The notes under the pieces are model-generated. The model was not told the DNA's origin and did no database searches. It worked only from the letters and a program-made list of their open reading frames with translations. Position numbers and translations under genes: made by a program. Below are positions 29,826 to 31,326 of a stretch of 31,326 bases of DNA, one piece after another; the first letter of the stretch is position 1; each line of letters opens with the position of its first letter. Location: the IMG/VR virus record IMGVR_UViG_3300025894_000035, positions 1 through 31,326 of that record; one strand, given 5' to 3'. The DNA comes from a virus.

Positions 29826-30644
29826 TTAAACAAACCCGTAATAAATACCAATTTCTCGATAAATATCTGGTTGACTTGTTGCAGTTTCTCTAGTCCTAAA
29901 AATTAAGGGTGAAGATGCACTCGTATTTGAAATTACAGCTTCTTCCATTAAAATTCTAAAAGAGAGTTGAAAATTTCTTCCTCCGAATACACTATCCATA
30001 GGATTAGTCATGAGGGAGTTCAAAAGGTTTCTTTCAACATTATCATTGTAAAAACGTATATTGCCAACACTCCAGTAGTTGGTAAAATTCGCTCCAGAGC
30101 CCCCATTAGTATTAAATCTGTTCAAGGTCCTTGGATTGACTAAAGATCCATTAATCCAGCCCGAGCCAGGAGGTTGGACTGACATTGTAATCTTCCCGCC
30201 TGTATACGCACTTTTATACTGAATAGTAAATATTGCAAATCTACCCTGGAGGACACTTAGATTGCTTGGACCTAAGTTATTTCCATCATAACCATACCCC
30301 AGGGTAGGAATAGTACCTCCAGTAGCCGAACTAGAAACTGTAGCAGTAACAAAACCAAAATCACTTAGTAACTCAACAGCCATATCTCCATTACTAAAAG
30401 TTGTTATAAATCGATTACTAAAAGAATCTTCATCGTAGCCATACCGTGTTTTACTATAAAAATCACTCATACTAAGATTAGTATCTTGAGGCATTCCAGG
30501 AGTAGAGTCACTGTCTAATGGATGTCCTATCCACCATCTCATACTTACATTACTTTGAGTCTTAACTCCTTCATAAACCGGACCATTCATCTCGGTAAAA
30601 ATTTCACTAAAAGATAACGAAGACCCTGAAGCTTTTATTGTCAT
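29826..30644 (-). CDS. Tail fibre or adhesin-like structural protein
   Basis: The 272-residue protein is rich in Ser, Thr, Gly and Asn with beta-strand texture. The N-terminal SGSSLSFSEIFTEMNG and LSMSDFYSKT resemble N-terminal blocks of phage tail proteins (SLSFSDI...LSLSDLY). The rest includes jelly-roll-like stretches such as FAIFTIQYKSAYTGGKITM. There is no catalytic motif. It overlaps the S74 fibre gene by ATGA and probably forms part of the receptor-binding apparatus. Confidence 0.65.
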   Translation of the reverse strand: MTIKASGSSLSFSEIFTEMNGPVYEGVKTQSNVSMRWWIGHPLDSDSTPGMPQDTNLSMSDFYSKTRYGYDEDSFSNRFITTFSNGDMAVELLSDFGFVTATVSSSATGGTIPTLGYGYDGNNLGPSNLSVLQGRFAIFTIQYKSAYTGGKITMSVQPPGSGWINGSLVNPRTLNRFNTNGGSGANFTNYWSVGNIRFYNDNVERNLLNSLMTNPMDSVFGGRNFQLSFRILMEEAVISNTSASSPLIFRTRETATSQPDIYREIGIYYGFV

Positions 30645-31326
30645 TGTTTTTTCTCCACAATCTCATTCAAGTCTTTGATCGCTTCAATAAGTAGAGCACT
30701 AATTCTGTCATATTTAACGGCTAAAGTTCCATCAGGTCTCTCTACCACTAGTTCGGGCAAAACTTTTTTAAGTTCTTGTGCTATAACCCCTACATCTTTT
30801 TTCCTCATAAAATAAGGATCTTCTCCCCCATGCTCAACCATGTACTCATCCGTCCAATCAAACGTTATTCCAGAGAGTGATTTTACTTTTTCTATGCTGT
30901 TGGTTATAGGAAGGATATTTTCTTTAAATCTTGAGTCTGAAGAGTAGAAAGCAGTAATATCCCCTGTTGCTCTAATAGACCCAGCTCCTCCGGTCGCGAT
31001 GACCCCAACACCCAAAGAATTAACTTGTGCGTTAGAATTAGTTGAAAAGCCTCCTGTAGCTCCTTGAGCACCTTGAGCACCTTGAGCACCTTGAGGTCCA
31101 GCACCACCTCCAGCACCTTGAGTACCTTGAGCACCTTTAGTACCTGTAGCACCTTGAGTACCTTGAGCACCTTGAGTACCTTGAGCACCTTGAGTACCTT
31201 GAGCACCTTTAGTACCTGTAGCACCTTTAGAACCTTGAGTACCTTGAGCACCTTTAGAACCTGTAGCACCTTTAGAACCTGTAGCACCTTTAGAACCTGT
31301 AGCACCTTTAGAACCTGTAGCACCTT
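30641..31326 (-). CDS. Collagen-like tail fibre with S74 chaperone, partial
   Basis: The frame is open to the window edge and ends at 30641. It holds about 30 Gly-X-Y triplets (GAT, GSK, GTK, GAQ, GTQ), a short bridge (GFSTNSNAQVNS) and a C-terminal intramolecular chaperone of endosialidase type (peptidase S74). The S74 domain has the SSDSRFKENI start, FDWTDEYM, DVGVIAQELKKVLPELV and KYDRISALLIEAIK. The S74 domain normally trimerises the fibre and cleaves itself off at the Ser before its SDxRxK segment. A TTG codon at 31015 could be mistaken for a start, but the collagen part is in the same frame, so the gene extends beyond the window. Confidence 0.88.
   Translation of the reverse strand, partial: GATGSKGATGSKGATGSKGATGSKGAQGTQGSKGATGTKGAQGTQGAQGTQGAQGTQGATGTKGAQGTQGAGGGAGPQGAQGAQGAQGATGGFSTNSNAQVNSLGVGVIATGGAGSIRATGDITAFYSSDSRFKENILPITNSIEKVKSLSGITFDWTDEYMVEHGGEDPYFMRKKDVGVIAQELKKVLPELVVERPDGTLAVKYDRISALLIEAIKDLNEIVEKKQ
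31046..31326 (-). repeat. Tandem nine-base collagen repeats
   Basis: About 31 tandem nine-base units of the form GGTxxxxxx fill this stretch. The outermost 72 bases are four copies of an 18-base unit (GGTGCTACA plus GGTTCTAAA). Glycine is nearly always the codon GGT, showing DNA-level homogenisation. Such repeats expand and contract by slippage, altering fibre length. Confidence 0.9.

Noticed and set aside
30904-31323. A minus-strand frame encoding leucine/valine/lysine repeats
   Set aside because: It is the out-of-frame reading of the collagen-like Gly-X-Y repeats; the frame continuous with the S74 domain encodes proper GAT/GSK triplets.

Overview
The window is a stretch of a lytic tailed-phage genome. 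It carries a two-gene spanin pair with a T4-type lysozyme, a replication and recombination set (DnaB-type helicase, DnaG-type primase, family A polymerase, split NAD-dependent ligase, gp32-like SSB, gp46/gp47-like SbcC/SbcD, FEN-type exonuclease), class I ribonucleotide reductase, ThyX, two MazG-like proteins and a tail fibre ending in an S74 chaperone. Genes are packed with many ATGA or GTGA overlaps. No tRNA, rRNA, integrase or CRISPR array was seen. Seven near-consensus sigma70 promoters, all with 17-base spacers, imply a bacterial host with ordinary housekeeping transcription. A marine gammaproteobacterium is my guess from the general gene repertoire, not something the sequence proves.

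Layout. (1) 1-2612, minus strand: an operon running leftward from ThyX through a tiny membrane protein, MazG, a small WYL_2-like protein, lysozyme, i-spanin and o-spanin into a gene cut by the window edge. (2) 2613-2844: two back-to-back consensus promoters and a possible RNA thermometer before an Hsp20 gene. (3) 2845-3389: Hsp20, a 36-residue membrane protein and a strong terminator. (4) 3393-6647: a visibly AT-richer glycan-type cassette with two DUF115 proteins, a pyruvyl-transferase-like protein, a GT8-like glycosyltransferase and a 2-oxoglutarate oxygenase. It starts three bases after the terminator with no visible ribosome site, and is followed by a duplicated scrap of one of its own genes. 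(5) 6700-10153: glutaredoxin, MazG and small DNA-binding, membrane and PC4-like proteins. (6) 10157-13395: an NAD-dependent ligase split into two genes, each with its own promoter, separated by an unknown ORF and a GIY-YIG-like gene, then a tandem helix-turn-helix protein and a terminator. (7) 13429-29467: replication, recombination and nucleotide-metabolism genes interrupted by AT-rich accessory genes (a second oxygenase, a YkgJ-like Cys-cluster protein). (8) 29469-31326: a bidirectional terminator, then minus-strand tail genes ending in a collagen-like fibre that runs off the right edge.

How they fit together. RNR, glutaredoxin, ThyX and the MazG proteins supply and clean the dNTP pool. Helicase, primase, polymerase, SSB and ligase copy DNA. 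SbcCD-like, resolvase-like, FEN and UvsW-like proteins process recombination intermediates. The most provocative reading is that the 2-oxoglutarate oxygenases and glycosyltransferases modify the phage's own collagen-like fibre, whose Gly-X-Y repeats place Lys and Thr at the Y position.
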